A stretch of DNA of 62,037 bases from Halalkalibacter urbisdiaboli. GTDB taxonomy: Bacteria > Bacillota > Bacilli > Bacillales > Bacillaceae_D. The notes below the pieces were generated by a model. The model was not told the origin of the DNA, did no database searches, and was given only the letters and a program-made list of their open reading frames with translations. The translations under genes and the position numbers were made by a program. The stretch is from contig NZ_MVJM01000001.1 in assembly GCF_002156385.1 (NCBI RefSeq), positions 1,520,882-1,582,918 on the forward strand, in the 5' to 3' direction. Numbering within the stretch: position 1 is the first letter of the stretch; each line of letters begins with the position of its first letter. Of this stretch, positions 59,695 to 62,037 are shown piece by piece.

Positions 59695-60791
59695 TAATGA
59701 ATCGCCTCCCATTTTATTAAAGCCTGTTCTAAAGAGAATCCAGGTCCTAACGCTGCCAATAGACCATAGTCACCAACCTGTTTTTCTTCGAGCATAAATT
59801 GTTCAAGTACAAATAAAACTGTCGGAGAGGACATATTGCCATAATGCTGTAATATTTTTTTTGAATTTGCAACGTCACGACTCGAAAGTCCGAGCGCATC
59901 CTGATAGGCATCTAACACTTTTTTTCCTCCAGGGTGTGCGATAAAGGCATGAATTTGACTGAGCTCAAGTCCTTCACCTTCTAAAAAATGTACGACACTT
60001 GGTTTTAACCATGTTTCAATAATCGATGGAATATCCCGAGAAAATACCACATATAATCCCGAATCCTTTACATCCCATCCCATCACTTCTTCAGATTGAG
60101 GCATTAGTACAGACTGTGTAGAAAATAATACAGGTCGAACTGCTCTTTTTACATTTTGCTGTTGTAAGGAACGCTCCCCAGAAACGAGAGCACATGCCAC
60201 ACCATCTGCAAACAACGACGTTCCAATTAAATTACTTTTAGACCTGTCATTACGTTGAAATGTTAAGCTACAAAGTTCAACACAAACTACGAGTACATTT
60301 GCCTCTGGGAAGGCTCTACAATATTCAAATGCCCGATTAATGCCAGATGCACCACCTGCACAGCCTAAACCCCATAACGGAATTCGTTTCGTATGAGGTG
60401 AGAAGGGTAACCTATTCATAATCCGTGCATCTAGACTAGGTGTAGACATTCCCGTACTTGAGACAAGAATGATTGCATCAATCTCTTTTACATCAACCTG
60501 TTTTTTTAAGAAATTTGAGTTGTTTAAACAACTTTGGATTGCTTCTGAACTATATTTCGTTGCTAAATCTATATACAAATCATTTCGTTCTTGTAAAGTA
60601 TGGTCTTGCTCAAACCATTCTAGCGGGACGGAGAAATACCGCTCTTTAATTTCACCATTTGAAAATACAGTTAAAAGTCTTTCAATATCTTTAAAATCAT
60701 CACTAAATAATTCTCTTGCAAATTCCGTTGTTGTGGCTTGTTCCAATCGATACGGGGGAGAATACGTACTGACTGATAATATTGAAGACAT
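59694..60791 (-). CDS. bpsA: Type III polyketide synthase BpsA (chalcone/stilbene synthase family)
   Basis: A 365-residue ketosynthase-type homodimeric enzyme condensing fatty-acyl and malonyl units to alkylpyrones or related lipids. Catalytic triad: Cys in IPLWGLGCAGGASGINRAFEYC near 143, His in HAFIAHPGGKKVLDAYQDAL near 285 and Asn in QHYGNMSSPTVLFVLEQF near 320. The start is ATG 60791 (AGGGG upstream), giving MSSILSVSTYSPPYRLEQ; 14 in-frame codons before it lack homology. Two-gene operon with bpsB. A recurring-type terminator of the upstream MOSC gene precedes it. Confidence 0.93.
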   Translation of the reverse strand: MSSILSVSTYSPPYRLEQATTTEFARELFSDDFKDIERLLTVFSNGEIKERYFSVPLEWFEQDHTLQERNDLYIDLATKYSSEAIQSCLNNSNFLKKQVDVKEIDAIILVSSTGMSTPSLDARIMNRLPFSPHTKRIPLWGLGCAGGASGINRAFEYCRAFPEANVLVVCVELCSLTFQRNDRSKSNLIGTSLFADGVACALVSGERSLQQQNVKRAVRPVLFSTQSVLMPQSEEVMGWDVKDSGLYVVFSRDIPSIIETWLKPSVVHFLEGEGLELSQIHAFIAHPGGKKVLDAYQDALGLSSRDVANSKKILQHYGNMSSPTVLFVLEQFMLEEKQVGDYGLLAALGPGFSLEQALIKWEAIH

Positions 60792-60880
60792 GTAGACAAC
60801 CCCTAACATAATTTGTAAGCTTATGTTTTCCAAAACAACCTATTTCATTCGAATCCTTTTACTTTTAAATAAGAAAAAAA

Positions 60881-60920
60881 GACTGTACCAAAAGGTTGTT
60901 TTTATCCTTTTGGCACAGTC
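60881..60920 (-). terminator. Terminator of the MOSC gene (recurring hairpin family)
   Basis: On the minus strand GACTGTGCCAAAAGGAT and CAACCTTTTGGTACAGTC form a long stem with minor mismatches, followed by TTTTTTTCTT. Core TGYCCNAAAAGG shared with five other terminators. Confidence 0.85.
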
Positions 60921-60970
60921 TTAATATTTTGAAAGGTAAACCACGGGAAAATATTATCACTTCATTGAAT

Positions 60971-61618
60971 TTATCCCTTGTTTTCTAATATCTTTAAAAA
61001 GTCTTTCCTCCAGCCTTCCGATAGTTCACCCACATTTGTCATCCAAAGAAGCTTGTCCCTTGATGGATTCTTTGCATATTTAACTTGATTAGCTTCCATA
61101 ACAGTAGGGTTTTCTAACTTTTGCTCAATACATAATACAGTATCACCAGGAGTAACAACGCCCTCTTTTAGTACTCGAAAATAATAACCACTAAATCCTG
61201 TTTCTTGAACCCATACAACAAGCTTAGGTTGATTATGTTTTAATCCAAGTTTAAAACATGGCTGTCTAGGTTGACTCACTTGTACAATAACGTCTCCAAT
61301 TTGGTAGACATCTCCGATTCGAACCTTGTCTTCCTGTAAGCCCACTAAGGTGAAATTTTCACCAAACCCCGAGACACCAAGTCCCTTTCCTAGCTTCTTT
61401 TCCCAAAAAGGATAATGCTCATAAGGGTAAACACAAATGGCCTTATCTAATCCACCATGATTCACTTGATCTGACTGTGTATCACCAATTAAACCTGATT
61501 TCCCAACTCGTATAGTTGATAGAACCTTCTCCTTAAATATACTAGTTTGTATTTGCTTTCCTGCTACTTCCAAAGTACGAGGTTTCCCCCTATGTATCGA
61601 ATCCACTTTTTTCTCCAT
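60971..61618 (-). CDS. MOSC-domain protein (YiiM/YflK type)
   Basis: A 215-residue protein with a MOSC domain at about 25-155 and a C-terminal 3-alpha helical domain. VGKSGLIGDTQSDQVNHGGLDKAICVYPYEHYPFWEKKLG near 38-77 is the family core. The conserved Cys lies in VQVSQPRQPCFKLGLKH near 122, where it may take part in molybdenum-cofactor or sulfur chemistry. YiiM-type enzymes reduce N-hydroxylated bases. Function here is by homology only. Monocistronic, with a terminator at 60881. Confidence 0.9.
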   Translation of the reverse strand: MEKKVDSIHRGKPRTLEVAGKQIQTSIFKEKVLSTIRVGKSGLIGDTQSDQVNHGGLDKAICVYPYEHYPFWEKKLGKGLGVSGFGENFTLVGLQEDKVRIGDVYQIGDVIVQVSQPRQPCFKLGLKHNQPKLVVWVQETGFSGYYFRVLKEGVVTPGDTVLCIEQKLENPTVMEANQVKYAKNPSRDKLLWMTNVGELSEGWRKDFLKILENKG

Positions 61619-62037
61619 CTATCTAGCTTCCTCCCAGCTAAAGGAATTTATCTGAATTTTACCATAAACCCTCTTTACAAATGGACCCTTTTTCTCGTAG
61701 ACACTTCATCTATAGGTTTTACTATTCTTATTATAGTGGATTGAGAATCCCTTACTGACAGAGGTCCACCTTGTCCACTTCCATACCATTCGTTGTGTTT
61801 TAACTAAAATAGCGGAACGAGTGACTTATAAAAGCTTATTCACGTTGTTTCCATCGGCTTAGTCAATGAAGACGCTGTTCCTCCGGACCAGGCTCTTCAG
61901 CGCCTTTCTGCTTAATCTTTTGTACAAATAAAAAAGCATAACCCTTTGGGTTATGCTTTATCGCCTGGCAACGTCCTGGCTCAACTATTCTCTTCTTCGG
62001 GGATGAATAGGCATGGTGTTTTGTTTCATTGTTCATT
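61619..62037. other. Gene-free right end of the window
   Basis: After the MOSC promoter region there is no gene I can support. It contains GGCTCTTCAGCGCC (61891-61904), the terminator at 61927-61959 and a 15-base stretch resembling the 3' end of 5S rRNA (61963-61977). The rest, up to the edge, is unassigned. Confidence 0.5.
61927..61959 (-). terminator. Strong terminator reading from the right edge
   Basis: Perfect 12-bp arms AAAGCATAACCC (61933-61944) and GGGTTATGCTTT (61948-61959), loop of 3, then TTTTTATTTG on the minus strand. It must end a minus-strand transcript entering from beyond the window. Confidence 0.85.

Noticed and set aside
61747-62037. tRNA or complete rRNA gene at the right edge
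   Set aside because: Only a 15-base 5S-like tail is present; no cloverleaf or longer rRNA match was recognisable.

Overview
The window looks like chromosome of a low-GC, Gram-positive, endospore-former-type Bacillaceae, probably an alkaliphilic Bacillus relative. The basis is strong AGGAGG-type ribosome binding sites, TTG and GTG starts, and gene content and order close to the Bacillus subtilis pur-yer-gat region: purEKBCSQLFMNHD, yerA, yerB, yerC, pcrB-pcrA-ligA-camS, a PutP/OpuE symporter, gatCAB, dgkB and rlmCD, nearly all on the minus strand. The genus assignment is inference.

Left part (1-10 kb) is accessory. It holds the N-terminal half of an IS1182-type transposase running off the edge, a GC-rich folded repeat and selO. 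A decaying galactan-utilisation locus follows: an AraC-regulator fragment, an intact GH42 beta-galactosidase, two ABC sugar permeases each broken by one lesion, and the C-terminal remnant of a GH53 galactanase with a CBM61-like module in the opposite orientation. Next is a small plus-strand cassette with a TetR regulator, a membrane protein and a truncated GNAT-like protein. It has two TetR-type palindromes and is flanked by diverged copies of the 3' end region of rlmCD.

10-21 kb: rlmCD; a large secreted PL11 rhamnogalacturonan lyase with FIVAR and two C-terminal beta-sandwich modules; dgkB; the gatCAB amidotransferase operon; and a PutP/OpuE symporter preceded by a 33-residue membrane mini-protein. 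21-33 kb: a BMP-type nucleoside ABC importer (lipoprotein, ATPase, two permeases), camS, ligA, pcrA and pcrB. 33-45 kb: a BASS-family transporter; a PAS-GGDEF-EAL cyclic-di-GMP protein and an FhuF-type iron reductase, each with its own Fur box; a four-gene operon (HTH regulator, alpha/beta hydrolase, small membrane protein, YbjQ protein); adenine deaminase; and yerC, yerB, yerA.

45-58.8 kb is the complete purine operon, read right to left. It has a sigma-A promoter, a guanine-type riboswitch and a leader terminator. With adeC, yerA and the nucleoside importer it makes the window rich in purine synthesis and salvage. Right end: an NETI-motif protein, bpsA-bpsB (type III polyketide synthase and methyltransferase), a MOSC protein and a strong terminator beside a short 5S-rRNA-like tail.

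A recurrent hairpin with core TGYCCNAAAAGG closes at least six transcription units, and two of these hairpins sit inside larger nested palindromic repeats. I found no CRISPR array, prophage or clearly new defence system. The most unusual items are the TetR cassette between duplicated rlmCD tails, the Fur-controlled c-di-GMP enzyme, the symporter mini-protein, the nested repeats and the step-by-step decay of the galactan locus.
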